The notes under the pieces: model-generated
The model's input: only the letters and a program-made list of their open reading frames with translations
Told to the model about the DNA's origin: nothing
The model's database searches: none
NCBI RefSeq assembly: GCF_003863355.1
Contig: NZ_QQWG01000013.1
Span: 1-64,000 of the forward strand
Direction: 5' to 3'
Length of the DNA stretch: 64,000 nucleotides
DNA from: Ancylomarina euxina
Lineage (GTDB): Bacteria > Bacteroidota > Bacteroidia > Bacteroidales > Marinifilaceae
Program-made: the position numbers and the translations under genes
Part shown: positions 48,532 through 57,715 of the stretch, piece after piece
How the letters are laid out: each line of letters begins with the position of its first letter
Numbering within the stretch: position 1 is the stretch's first letter

Positions 48532-49731
48532 ATGATGAGCACTACCAAAGCACATATTAAAATTTCAAAACTCATTTACAAAGAGAGAACTGATTTGTTA
48601 AGCGAGTCGGAAACTGATTTTCTCAATGTATGGAAAAATGAGTCGGACGAAAATCGAACTATTTATGAGAGACTCAGCCAGGACTTGGATCTTGAATCAA
48701 AGAAAGAGGAGTACAATCAAATTGATCTGGGTGAAGCCTGGAAAAAATTGGAACCCCAATTAAAGGCAGAAACAAAAGTGCGAACCCTGTTTAAAGAGTT
48801 CGTTCGCTATGCTGCCATTTTAATTCTGCCTTTGGCAATAGGGGGGTATTTGGTTTATCATGCCATCGATTCGGTAGAAAGCTACGATGAAATTCTGGTG
48901 GATAACATCAAACCTGGCACACAAAAAGCCACTTTGGTTTTGGCCAATGGTGAAATGATCGATCTTGAAGACCAGCAGAACAGCTTGATAAAAACCCCAG
49001 AAGGAGATCAGTTAAATAATAGCAATCATAAACTGTCCTACAATAGTGAACAGTTGGCCGAAATGAAAACTAAGTGGCATCGTCTGGTCGTACCCAAAGG
49101 TGGGGAGTACCAGTTACAGCTTTCTGATGGTACTCAGGTTTGGCTCAACTCCGATTCTGAATTAAAATATACCGACAGGTTTGTTGGGAAAGACCGCATT
49201 GTGCACTTGAAAGGTGAAGCCTATTTCGATGTGGCAGAGGATAAAGCACACGCCTTTATTGTAAAAACCAACACTATGGATGTCAAGGTATATGGTACCG
49301 AGTTTAATGTGATGGCCTATGAGGATGAGGAAGCTGTATATACGACTCTGGTTGAAGGAAGTGTTGGTGTCGACCTGAAAAATGAGACAGGCATTGTTGA
49401 GAAGATGATGCTGAAAACCAATATGCAAGTTGCTTATAATAAAGGAGCCTTGAAAGGAGAGGTTAGAACGGTTGATACTGGTTTATATACAGGCTGGAAA
49501 GATGGACGATTCCAGTTTAATGATGAAGATTTGGGAAGTATTCTTCGTAAACTATCCAGATGGTACGATGTGAAGGTCTTCTTCCAGAATTCTACAATTC
49601 AAAATATACGTTTTACGGGGGAAATGAAACGTTTCGATGATTTTTCAACCATCCTGGATTTATTGGAACTGGGATCGGATGTTGAGTTTCAAGTTAAAGG
49701 AAATGTACTAACTGTTAATCAAAAAATATAA
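48532..49731 (+). CDS. FecR-family anti-sigma factor (locus B)
   Basis: A 399-residue inner-membrane anti-sigma factor. The cytoplasmic sigma-binding part is residues ~1-85; the transmembrane helix is FVRYAAILILPLAIGGYLVY; the periplasmic FecR domain includes VVPKGGEYQLQLSDGTQVWL and GEAYFDVAEDKAHAFIVKT; the C-terminal DUF4974 has LGSILRKLSRWYDVKVFF and an MKRFDDFSTILDLLELGS end. Similar in length and layout to the locus A and C proteins. It would respond to the STN domain of the next gene's SusC. Confidence 0.93.
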   Translation: MMSTTKAHIKISKLIYKERTDLLSESETDFLNVWKNESDENRTIYERLSQDLDLESKKEEYNQIDLGEAWKKLEPQLKAETKVRTLFKEFVRYAAILILPLAIGGYLVYHAIDSVESYDEILVDNIKPGTQKATLVLANGEMIDLEDQQNSLIKTPEGDQLNNSNHKLSYNSEQLAEMKTKWHRLVVPKGGEYQLQLSDGTQVWLNSDSELKYTDRFVGKDRIVHLKGEAYFDVAEDKAHAFIVKTNTMDVKVYGTEFNVMAYEDEEAVYTTLVEGSVGVDLKNETGIVEKMMLKTNMQVAYNKGALKGEVRTVDTGLYTGWKDGRFQFNDEDLGSILRKLSRWYDVKVFFQNSTIQNIRFTGEMKRFDDFSTILDLLELGSDVEFQVKGNVLTVNQKI

Positions 49732-49739
49732 TCAAAGCC

Positions 49740-49776
49740 AAAAGAAAACCCGAAAAATGCGACAACACTTTTCGGG
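49740..49776 (-). terminator. Minus-strand intrinsic terminator in FecR-SusC gap (locus B)
   Basis: 8-bp perfect stem (cccgaaaa/ttttcggg, 49749-49756 and 49769-49776) followed on the minus strand by TTTTCTTTT. On the plus strand it is followed by cagttaaaag, with no T-run. It probably ends a short antisense RNA. Confidence 0.6.
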
Positions 49777-49817
49777 CAGTTAAAAGAATACATGCGGTAT
49801 TCTTAGTTTAACCTTAA
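49740..49817 (-). ncRNA. Putative cis-antisense RNA to susC B leader
   Basis: Predicted RNA of about 78 nt, read from near 49817 to the terminator at 49740. It would include a strong hairpin at 49779-49812 (outer stem gttaa/ttaac and inner stem aagaatac/gtattctt, loop atgcg). A perfect TAnnTTTG -7 element (TAAATTTG) lies on the minus strand at 49831-49824, overlapping the susC start codon. No good -33 element was found. Confidence 0.45.
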
Positions 49818-49830
49818 TCATTACAAATTT

Positions 49831-52800
49831 ATGAAAAAAAACTGGAATTGTCATTTCCTTCCGACAAGAGGGAAATGGCAGAAGAACTATTGGATTATGA
49901 GGAATTTTATTATTCTATTTTTGGCACTCAACCTAAGTGCTTTTGCTAATGGACTTTCACAGGAGGTTTCTTTAGTCCGGTACGAGAATGCCACGCTAAT
50001 TGAAGTGTTCGAAGATATCAAAGTACAAACGGGTTATGGTATTCTTTACAAGATACAGGATATTAATCCTGATATCAGAGTGAATATGAATATGGAAAAT
50101 TCGAGTGTACAGAAAATTCTTATGGATGTACTGGAAGGAACCAGCCTGGATTATAAGGTACAGGATGAGGTGATTGTGATATTTAAAGCTGAGAAAATCG
50201 TTCAACCCCAGGCAACAAGCCAGCAAAAGGAAAAAATAGAAATCAAGGGAACCGTTACCGATAATAAGGGCGAAACCCTGCCAGGCGTGTCAGTTGTTGT
50301 AAAAGGGACGTCGACTGGAGTGGCAACAGATATTGATGGTAATTATTTTATCCAATTTGAGAATGAAAATGCCGTCTTAGTATTCTCCTTTGTAGGAATG
50401 CTTGCTCAGGAGATTGCTTACAATGGACAATCAGTTCAGAATGTGATCCTATTAGCTGATGCAGAACAAATGGCTGAGATTGTGGTTACTGGGTATCAAA
50501 CTATTTCGAAAGAAAGAGTAACAGGATCATTTGCTAAAATAGACAATGAAGTATTGGAGCAGCGCCCGGTAATGAGTTTGGTTGAACGATTGGAAGGGAC
50601 TGTAGCCGGATTAAATGTGGTTAATGGTAAAATTCAAATTCGTGGGGTGAGTACGCTTTATGCCAACGATGAGGTTTTATTTATTGTTGATGGCTTTCCC
50701 ATTGAAGGTGATCTGTCTTCAATTAACCCTGAAGATATTGAGTCGGTAACCGTATTGAAAGATGCTTCGGCTGCTTCTATTTGGGGTGTACGAGCAAGTA
50801 ATGGTGTTGTGGTTGTTGCAACCAAAAAAGGAAAGAAGAATGAGGAACTGAATGTAAGTTTTTCTACTCATTTAGGCATTACAGAAAAGATCGATTATTC
50901 AAAAATGAACTATATGTCAACCTCTGATCATATTGATGTGAATAGAGAATTTCTAGATAAGGGTTGGAGTGTTAATCAGATATTACTAGGACAACAGCAA
51001 GGTGTTAGTTTATACGATGAAGCTTGGTTGCATCTGCAAGATAAGACACCTGATGGAGATGTATGGTCGCAAGGACAATTCAATAAATATGTAGATAATT
51101 TACGAACTAAGGATGTTGAAAAACAATGGGAGAAATACCTGTTAAGAAATGCAATGAGCTCGATCTATAACCTGTCACTATCAGGAGGTGGTGATAAAAA
51201 TACATTTTACAGCTCTCTTGTTTATAACGATAACTTAGGTTCATCCATAGGGAGTTCATCTCAGAATTTTACATTTAGTTTACAGGACACTTATCAGTAT
51301 AACGATAAACTTAGTTTTATTGTAGGTGTAACAGGTTCGCTGAATGAAATCAAGGCGAATGGTGTTGACCCAGCTCTTATCGCTATTCAACATCCTTACG
51401 ATGAGTTAGTTGATGAGAACGGACAAACCATACAATATTACAAGACAAGAGACCGATGGACCTCTCTGCAAAGAGAAGCTCTACCTGGTATTGGGTCCTA
51501 TGGCTTTAATCAATTGGACGAACAAAGAAATACTGATAAGAGCAACGAAAGGTTTTCAATTCGTGCCAAATTTGGCTTGGATTATAAGATTCTTGAGAAC
51601 TTAACTTTTTCTTCAAGCTTTCAGTACGAGAAAGAAAATAATAATGTAGATCAGTATAATTCCATGAGCTTGCCCAGTCATAGAATAAGGTTGAATGAGT
51701 TCTTTAAAAATGGAGAATCACAGCTACCTTTAGGGACGGAGTATCTATTGGAAAGATCAGAGGTAAAAGCCTGGGATTTTAGAAATACTATGACTTGGGA
51801 TAAAGAGTGGACCGACCATAAACTAAATGTATTTGCTGGGACTGAAATCAGAAAGAGAACCTGGGGTACTTTCAGCGATAAAAAGTATGGTTACGATAAG
51901 CAGTCTACAACGTCGATACCTGTTAATCAGGAAAAGTTTATAGGTGGTGAAATAAGTGATTGGAAAGGAAATAATAGGTTGTATGATACATTTTATAGAA
52001 CCTCCAATACAGATCTAAGGGAATTTTCTATGTTTTCAAATATTGGTTACGAGTTTAAAGAAAAATACTCTTTAACAGCCAGTTTTCGTGTCGATCAAAA
52101 GAATCTGTTTGGTAGCGATCCTGATTTCAGATATAAACCTCTATGGTCGACAGGTATTGGATGGAATATGGCCAAAGAGGATTTTATGCAGGATATTGAT
52201 TTTGTTAATCGATTGAGACTTAGGGCAACATATGGTATAAACGGAAATGCGAGTAATCAATACTCTCCATACGCACAAGCTGAAAGTAAATTTCAAGTTT
52301 TGGTTGGAAACCAGTATAAGTATTTACGTTTATCTCAGGCAGCTAATGAAAAATTGAAGTGGGAAGAAACCGCCGTATTTAATGTCGGAGTTGATTTTGC
52401 CTTGCTAAATAACAAATTGAATGGTAGCATTGAATACTATTCGCGAAACAGTTCTGATTTATTAGGAATTGTAGATTTAGATCCTACCACAGGTTTTACC
52501 TATGCAGTAATGAATTATGCTTCTATGCAAAATAGAGGGCTTGAATTAAATCTAAATGGGACGCTTCTGCAAAAAGGTGATTTTACCTGGACTTCGAATC
52601 TGAATTTTTCTTATAACAAAAACAAAGTTACAGATATTTTGGAGAAAAGACCTGCCTATTCGATTGTTAATAGAGGAAAGCTAGCTGTTGGAGAGTCTGT
52701 TAATAATATCTACAGCTACAATTATGCAGGTCTGGATTCAAATGGAGATATGTTATTGTATAATACAGATGGAACCACTAAAGCAAGAAAAGATGCTGAC

Positions 52801-53373
52801 CTTTATGGTGCATTCCCCGAAGAAGAATTAATTTATAATGGTGAATCAGTTGCTCCTTACTATGGTGGTTTGTCCAATACTTTTTCCTATAAAAATCTCG
52901 ATATAAGTATTAACCTAAGCTATAAGTTCGGACATAAATTCCGCCATAATTATGGCGATATAACTAATGGTGCAACTGGCACAATGATTCAAGATCACTG
53001 GGTAGACAGATGGCAAGAGCCAGGCGATGAATTAAAAACCAGAGTCCCTAGGATTAGTTATTTTGGGAAAAATCCTTCAACAGTAGAAAATGAAGGCTTT
53101 GAAAAAATGTTTTATGATGATATAGCTTATAGATATTCACAAGATAATGTTTATGATGCGGCTTTTATTAGAGTTAGAGATATTATATTAGCTTATACTG
53201 TGTCTGATAATCTTTTGAATCAAAGTTTTATTAAGAGTTTAAAATTAACGGCTCAGGTTACCAATCCTTTTCTGTGGGTAGCCAATAAAGAAGGCTTTGA
53301 TCCTGAGGCTTACAGAGGAATGGCATACGATAATTTAAAAACATTCACCTTTGGCTTAAAGGCTAAATTTTAA
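49831..53373 (+). CDS. SusC/RagA-family TonB-dependent transporter with STN domain (locus B)
   Basis: Outer-membrane transporter of 1180 residues with a signal segment near residues 24-45 (NFIILFLALNLSAFANGLSQ). An STN domain follows (ATLIEVFEDIKVQTGYGILY), then a carboxypeptidase-regulatory-like domain (LPGVSVVVKGTSTGVATDID), the plug (TISKERVTGSFAKIDNEVLE; EVLFIVDGFPIEGDLSSINP; IWGVRASNGVVVVATKKG) and the barrel ending FTFGLKAKF. It shares a 44-bp identical DNA stretch with the locus C susC (50296-50339). It works with the following SusD. The ligand is unknown. Confidence 0.95.
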   Translation: MKKNWNCHFLPTRGKWQKNYWIMRNFIILFLALNLSAFANGLSQEVSLVRYENATLIEVFEDIKVQTGYGILYKIQDINPDIRVNMNMENSSVQKILMDVLEGTSLDYKVQDEVIVIFKAEKIVQPQATSQQKEKIEIKGTVTDNKGETLPGVSVVVKGTSTGVATDIDGNYFIQFENENAVLVFSFVGMLAQEIAYNGQSVQNVILLADAEQMAEIVVTGYQTISKERVTGSFAKIDNEVLEQRPVMSLVERLEGTVAGLNVVNGKIQIRGVSTLYANDEVLFIVDGFPIEGDLSSINPEDIESVTVLKDASAASIWGVRASNGVVVVATKKGKKNEELNVSFSTHLGITEKIDYSKMNYMSTSDHIDVNREFLDKGWSVNQILLGQQQGVSLYDEAWLHLQDKTPDGDVWSQGQFNKYVDNLRTKDVEKQWEKYLLRNAMSSIYNLSLSGGGDKNTFYSSLVYNDNLGSSIGSSSQNFTFSLQDTYQYNDKLSFIVGVTGSLNEIKANGVDPALIAIQHPYDELVDENGQTIQYYKTRDRWTSLQREALPGIGSYGFNQLDEQRNTDKSNERFSIRAKFGLDYKILENLTFSSSFQYEKENNNVDQYNSMSLPSHRIRLNEFFKNGESQLPLGTEYLLERSEVKAWDFRNTMTWDKEWTDHKLNVFAGTEIRKRTWGTFSDKKYGYDKQSTTSIPVNQEKFIGGEISDWKGNNRLYDTFYRTSNTDLREFSMFSNIGYEFKEKYSLTASFRVDQKNLFGSDPDFRYKPLWSTGIGWNMAKEDFMQDIDFVNRLRLRATYGINGNASNQYSPYAQAESKFQVLVGNQYKYLRLSQAANEKLKWEETAVFNVGVDFALLNNKLNGSIEYYSRNSSDLLGIVDLDPTTGFTYAVMNYASMQNRGLELNLNGTLLQKGDFTWTSNLNFSYNKNKVTDILEKRPAYSIVNRGKLAVGESVNNIYSYNYAGLDSNGDMLLYNTDGTTKARKDADLYGAFPEEELIYNGESVAPYYGGLSNTFSYKNLDISINLSYKFGHKFRHNYGDITNGATGTMIQDHWVDRWQEPGDELKTRVPRISYFGKNPSTVENEGFEKMFYDDIAYRYSQDNVYDAAFIRVRDIILAYTVSDNLLNQSFIKSLKLTAQVTNPFLWVANKEGFDPEAYRGMAYDNLKTFTFGLKAKF
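50296..50339 (+). repeat. 44-bp exact repeat shared with susC C
   Basis: Identical to 62631-62674 over all 44 bases, in the regulatory-like domain codons (VVKGTSTGVATDID). The flanking DNA is diverged at synonymous positions, so the identity is more than protein conservation would require and points to recombination or gene conversion. Confidence 0.85.
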
Positions 53374-53378
53374 TAATA

Positions 53379-54800
53379 ATGATGATGAAAAATATATATA
53401 TCATACTCATCGCTATATTGCTGAGCTCATGTAGCGCTGATGAATTTCTTGATGTGAAACCTACCGGAGTTGTTATTCCTGAGTCGGTTAATGATTTTGA
53501 TATGCTTATGCAATCTCCTACTATGCATAGATCTAACTGGACTAACTTAAATTATTGGGATCCTGATGTCTTGCTCAGCGACAAAATGTTGAATTTAATT
53601 CAGTCTTCCAAAAGTCTGGTGAATCAATACAAATGGGCTGAAAATATTTATTCTGTTAGTGAAAATGATGAGGACTGGAATATACTGTATAGTAATATAT
53701 ATGTCTATAATACAATTATCAAAGAGATTGATGATGCGCCATTAGGTCTTCTTACCGAGACGGATAGAATAAGAGTCAAAGGAGAAGCCTATGGACAAAG
53801 AGCTATGGAATATTTTTTGTTGGCCTGTGAATATGTTCCGGCCTATTCAACTGACACAAAAGATAAGCTGGCTATCCCCATGCCAATGGAAGCAAATATT
53901 ACGGTTGATATTCCAAAATCAACAGTAGGCGAAATTTATAACCAGATTCTATCTGACTTAAAAGTAGCAGCTCCTTTATTGGAAAATGCCCCGGCAATTA
54001 ATCAGGAAGCAAATTTTAGACCTGGTCTTGCATCTGTTAAGGGCTTGCTTGCATTAGTCAGCTTGCATATGGGGGATTTTGCTGCTGCAAAAACGTATTC
54101 AAGTGAAGCTTTGGTTTTGTATAATCACTTGTATGATTATACGACTTTTTCGAATAAAAGACCTGGTGATGCCTGGTCTGGATTAAATATTGATGATTTC
54201 ACTTTAGGATTAAATGATAAATCAGTCATTTGGAGTCGCATTAATCAATGGTCATACTCTTTCCCTTACGATGGGCATTTATACCATCCTGATTTACGAG
54301 CCTTGTTTGATCAGGTTAACGACCAAAGATACATCTTATTCTCTAGTTCAAAAGCGAACCCTAATTCGGGTTTTGGCGATCTTACCGTGAGTCCGAATGT
54401 TGCTTATGCTAGTAAAGATAAAGCATCACAAGCAGGTCTATCTGTAGCGAACTTAACTTTGGTTCAGGCTGAAGCTTGTATTAGAACGAATGATAAAGAT
54501 GGAGCGGTAAATGCTTTAAATACATTATTAGTAAAAAGAATAAAGAGTTTTACACCCTTAGTAGCTTCTGATTTTGCTGATAATACGGCTGTTCTGAATA
54601 AAGTAAAGCAAGAAAGACGTAAAGAATTAATGGCAACAGGTAATTATTTGATTGACTTAAAACGATACCATGCTTTGGGAGAATCGATACCAACATTTAC
54701 ACGTGTAATCAATTCAAAAACGCACACATTAGAACCAGGGAGTTCTAAGTACGCATTACCAATTCCATTGAAAGTTCAGGCATTAAATTCTAATCTTTAA
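53379..54800 (+). CDS. SusD/RagB-family surface lipoprotein (locus B)
   Basis: A 473-residue lipoprotein (MKNIYIILIAILLSSC, lipobox LSSC) with the SusD N-terminal signature DEFLDVKPTGVVIPESVNDF and the RagB/SusD C-terminal helical region ending RRKELMATGNYLIDLKRYHA. Three consecutive ATG codons occur at the start; the first is used here. It starts 5 bp after susC, so translation is likely coupled. It should form the SusCD complex with the transporter just upstream. Confidence 0.94.
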   Translation: MMMKNIYIILIAILLSSCSADEFLDVKPTGVVIPESVNDFDMLMQSPTMHRSNWTNLNYWDPDVLLSDKMLNLIQSSKSLVNQYKWAENIYSVSENDEDWNILYSNIYVYNTIIKEIDDAPLGLLTETDRIRVKGEAYGQRAMEYFLLACEYVPAYSTDTKDKLAIPMPMEANITVDIPKSTVGEIYNQILSDLKVAAPLLENAPAINQEANFRPGLASVKGLLALVSLHMGDFAAAKTYSSEALVLYNHLYDYTTFSNKRPGDAWSGLNIDDFTLGLNDKSVIWSRINQWSYSFPYDGHLYHPDLRALFDQVNDQRYILFSSSKANPNSGFGDLTVSPNVAYASKDKASQAGLSVANLTLVQAEACIRTNDKDGAVNALNTLLVKRIKSFTPLVASDFADNTAVLNKVKQERRKELMATGNYLIDLKRYHALGESIPTFTRVINSKTHTLEPGSSKYALPIPLKVQALNSNL

Positions 54801-54812
54801 AATAATAATCAG

Positions 54813-55766
54813 ATGAAAATATATTCATATATAAAATATCTGCTGATTGGGAGTTTGTTTTTTACTCTTCAATCATGTGACGATAACTTTGCAGATTTAA
54901 AGGAAAAGTCTCTTACCTGGCAAGAATCCACCCATTTAAAGATAAATGCTGTTGAAGGAAAAGAGAACTTTATTTGGGAAAAGAGTGTTGAAACTTCGTT
55001 GCAGTATTGGAAAAATACGAGTATCGAACTGGATGTTGTTATTAATTCGAAAAAAGCTAGAACAGAACTTTCGAAGATCGACTTTTATATAACAGCAGAA
55101 GAACGCGATGGCTATAACTATTCAGCACCTTTTGATACCAATGGGAAACTGCTAAGAACCATATCAGCTATTCCTGAAGATGGAAAATTATCTCTTGCAC
55201 TAAATGCAGAAGAGGTGTATCAAATGTTTAGCTCAGATTTTAAAAATGATAGGACAGTATCAAAAGTTTTAAGTGGTGATCTGTTCGAACTTCATTGGGT
55301 TATAACTGCAAAAGATGGTTCTGTTATGGATTCTCGGAATTATGTTGGAGGAGAATATCGTTATGATTTTTCAGGATTATATTTGGAGTTATCTCCTGTT
55401 TGGCCGAATACTTTTAAGGTAGAGTGGTTAGCAGGGAAAGACTTATTAGAAATGATTGGTGCATCTTTTGCTTCTGATGAAATAACTATAACTGCAACAA
55501 CTGCTTCTGGAACATATGATGCTCCTTATCTGTTCAATGCAAACATAGGTATGCCATTTATGGCATCATTAGTGTTTAATTCAGATACTGGTGAAACACA
55601 GGTGGCAGATGTATGGGGATTAGGCGCAGGCTGGAAATTCTCAAATATAGATGGAGTGTCGCTGGATATTGAGCTTACTGGAACAGAAAATATTTTAATG
55701 CCAGGAGCATACAAGGTAAGACTGACTAGGACAGATGGCGCAAATTGGCCAACCAATATTCATTAA
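54813..55766 (+). CDS. Uncharacterised lipoprotein, third gene of SusCD unit (locus B)
   Basis: A 317-residue lipoprotein (YLLIGSLFFTLQSC, lipobox LQSC) homologous to the gene in the same place in locus A: similar length, WQESTHLKINA near the start, GDLFELHWVITAKDGSVMDS in the middle, and VRLTRTDGANWPTN at the end. It has none of the extra Cys of the locus A protein beyond the lipobox. It begins 12 bp after susD. Its role is probably surface accessory binding; no known domain is recognised. Confidence 0.75.
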   Translation: MKIYSYIKYLLIGSLFFTLQSCDDNFADLKEKSLTWQESTHLKINAVEGKENFIWEKSVETSLQYWKNTSIELDVVINSKKARTELSKIDFYITAEERDGYNYSAPFDTNGKLLRTISAIPEDGKLSLALNAEEVYQMFSSDFKNDRTVSKVLSGDLFELHWVITAKDGSVMDSRNYVGGEYRYDFSGLYLELSPVWPNTFKVEWLAGKDLLEMIGASFASDEITITATTASGTYDAPYLFNANIGMPFMASLVFNSDTGETQVADVWGLGAGWKFSNIDGVSLDIELTGTENILMPGAYKVRLTRTDGANWPTNIH

Positions 55767-55820
55767 GAAGTAATATTGATAGAGTCAGTCTTTTATCAGA
55801 TTAATAAAATGTTTTTTTTG

Positions 55821-55881
55821 GATACGCAGAGTAGAAATGACTCTGCGTATCTACGCTTAAGGTAAGTAAATCTTAAGCGTA
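55821..55881. promoter_or_regulatory. Two tandem hairpins between transporter and thioredoxin genes (locus B)
   Basis: First stem 12 bp (55821-55832 with 55840-55851), second 10 bp (tacgcttaag/cttaagcgta, 55852-55861 and 55872-55881), directly adjoining. No T-run follows on the plus strand. Locus A has a 15-bp hairpin at the equivalent position, so this is a shared design rather than chance. Confidence 0.65.
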
Positions 55882-55975
55882 GTATCCATAATTTAATTTT
55901 CTCTCCAAAAGCATTTAGTGTAAATAATTCTTTCACACTAAACACTTCACTTATTTTAATATAAAATAATTAAAT

Positions 55976-57148
55976 ATGAAAAAAATAATTATATCACTGC
56001 TTGTCTTACTAATTTCTGGGAATGTATTTTCAGAGGGAATTAAGTTTGAACATGGAACTTTAAACGAGGCTTTTGCTAAAGCAAAACAAGAAAATAAGTT
56101 GATTTTTATAGACTGTTACACGACTTGGTGTGGCCCATGTAAATATTTGTCTAAGAAAGTGTTTACTAACGATGAGGTTGGAGATTTTTTTAATGCAAGA
56201 TTTATAAATATGAAGATGGATATGGAGTCAGACGCTGGTAAACTTATAAGTGGAAAGTACCAAGTTAAGTCATTTCCTACTTTATTGTGGTTAGATTTTG
56301 AAGGAAATGTTCAACATCGAGTAGTAGGAGCTTCTGACAATAAATCTTTAATAAAAGCAGCTCAAATTGCGTTAGATGAAAATAACAATTTTAATAGTAT
56401 GAATGAGCGATTCAAAAATGGGGATCGTACTTCTGATTTTTTAAAAAAATATATCATAGATTCAGAGGGTGTTGGTGTTTATTCAAAGGAAGCTGTTGAT
56501 TACTATTTTGCAAGTAAGAAGCTAGAAGAATTGACGAATAAATCGGATTTAATGATAATTAATAATACAATAAAATCAACTTCTCACCCAATTTACAGAT
56601 ATATTTTGACTAATCGGAAAGATTTTTATGCAGTAAGTACTCAAGCAGAGATTGATTCATATCTTTTAAATACTATGAGTGAAGAATTGGTGTTTTTGGC
56701 TGAAAAGGGCGATAAAGAAGCTTTATCAGCCAAGGGAAATCAGTTGAAAAAGCTGGATCAGGAATTGGGGACTCAAGCTTTGGCACTCATGGAGTTGAAG
56801 TTGCTTCAAAAAGGTTCAAATCAGAAAGTATTTTATCAAGCCTTAGTGGATTACGCTTTCAAATTTACATATGATAAGTCTGATGAATTAAATTCTTATG
56901 CTTGGATGATTGCTATTGCAAAAGTTGATCTTGGGAATAAGCTGTTAAACAATGCAGTAAAAATGGTAGAGCGTTCTATTGAATTGGATATTAATTATAT
57001 GAACTTGGATACTTATGCTTGTGTTTTATACAAAGCAGGTAAAGTTGAAGAGGCAAAAATTGAAGCTGCAAAATCAGTTAAATTAGCACCTGATAGAGCA
57101 AAAAAAGGTTTATGGTCTACCAAGTTTTTGGATGGAGGAGTAAAATAA
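55976..57148 (+). CDS. Exported thioredoxin-fold protein with TPR-like tail (locus B)
   Basis: A 390-residue exported protein (signal IIISLLVLLISGNVFS). Residues ~20-135 form a thioredoxin domain with active site CYTTWCGPCKYLSKKVF and the cis-Pro in VKSFPTLLWLDFEG. The remaining ~250 residues are helical, ending in TPR-like repeats (NAVKMVERSIELDINYM; YKAGKVEEAKIEAAKSVKLA). Thioredoxin-TPR proteins reduce or detect disulfides in the periplasm. It takes the place of the double-thioredoxin gene of locus A, and is followed by a TlpA remnant. Confidence 0.85.
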   Translation: MKKIIISLLVLLISGNVFSEGIKFEHGTLNEAFAKAKQENKLIFIDCYTTWCGPCKYLSKKVFTNDEVGDFFNARFINMKMDMESDAGKLISGKYQVKSFPTLLWLDFEGNVQHRVVGASDNKSLIKAAQIALDENNNFNSMNERFKNGDRTSDFLKKYIIDSEGVGVYSKEAVDYYFASKKLEELTNKSDLMIINNTIKSTSHPIYRYILTNRKDFYAVSTQAEIDSYLLNTMSEELVFLAEKGDKEALSAKGNQLKKLDQELGTQALALMELKLLQKGSNQKVFYQALVDYAFKFTYDKSDELNSYAWMIAIAKVDLGNKLLNNAVKMVERSIELDINYMNLDTYACVLYKAGKVEEAKIEAAKSVKLAPDRAKKGLWSTKFLDGGVK

Positions 57149-57163
57149 TCAGTTATGGCATAA

Positions 57164-57361
57164 ATGATTCAAAAGAAAGATATGACGGAGATTCAGTTGT
57201 TGTCTGATAAAGCCCTAGAATCAGAATTTGCAAAAGCCTATAAGGTGTACACTATTCCTCGCTTTATTATTTTGAATCCGGAAGGAAATATAGTTGATGC
57301 CAATGCGCCATTCCCATCAAATCCAAAATTAAAAGAATTACTTAACGAATTAGACTTGTAA
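57164..57361 (+). pseudogene. C-terminal remnant of a TlpA-type thioredoxin (locus B)
   Basis: A 65-codon frame whose product (YTIPRFIILNPEGNIVDANA, then PFPSNPKLKELLNELDL) aligns with the last 60 residues of the locus A TlpA (INGIPRFMLFDPEGKIV, then SVNAPRPSGKIREVL). It retains the cis-Pro strand but no signal peptide, CxxC active site or front half. A matching hairpin terminator follows both. It is probably the relic of a deletion between the two loci's thioredoxin genes, though a short translated product cannot be excluded. Confidence 0.75.
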
Positions 57362-57400
57362 AAGAGCATTCGTATTATTCATCATTTACTATTAGTTCGT

Positions 57401-57462
57401 GCATTTTGACTCGTGCATTGAATTAGGTTTGATACCACCTCCATTACGGGGGTGGTTTTTTG
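57401..57462 (+). terminator. Repeated terminator module, copy 2 (end of locus B)
   Basis: A leading 42-base block starting gcattttgactcgtgcattg is followed by a hairpin with stem ccacctcc/gggggtgg and a T-tail. Almost the same block recurs at 59500-59560, and the hairpin itself resembles that at 45155-45187. Confidence 0.75.
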
Positions 57463-57715
57463 TGACCATTTAGTAAGGGAGTCAAATATTAATCTTGTAA
57501 TTGTTAATTAAAGTGAAATAAAGTAGGGTTTAGGTTCTGTTACATGTTTAGTAATAATAGAACCATGTATTAAGGATGACTGTTAGAAATCCAAATCTTA
57601 CGTGCCGTTGTTCAGGATTTAGTATGTGTCTTATTTGACATTTAAAGCAAATAATCATCTTAATTATTTAGTTGCAAGATTATAGATGTGAAATTTTAAA
57701 TAAATAGTAGATAGA
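57463..57715. other. Gap after locus B
   Basis: About 250 bp A/T-rich sequence between the locus B terminator and the small barrel gene (the whole gene-free gap, 57362-57715, is 354 bp including the terminator module). No RNA gene or promoter stands out. Confidence 0.45.
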
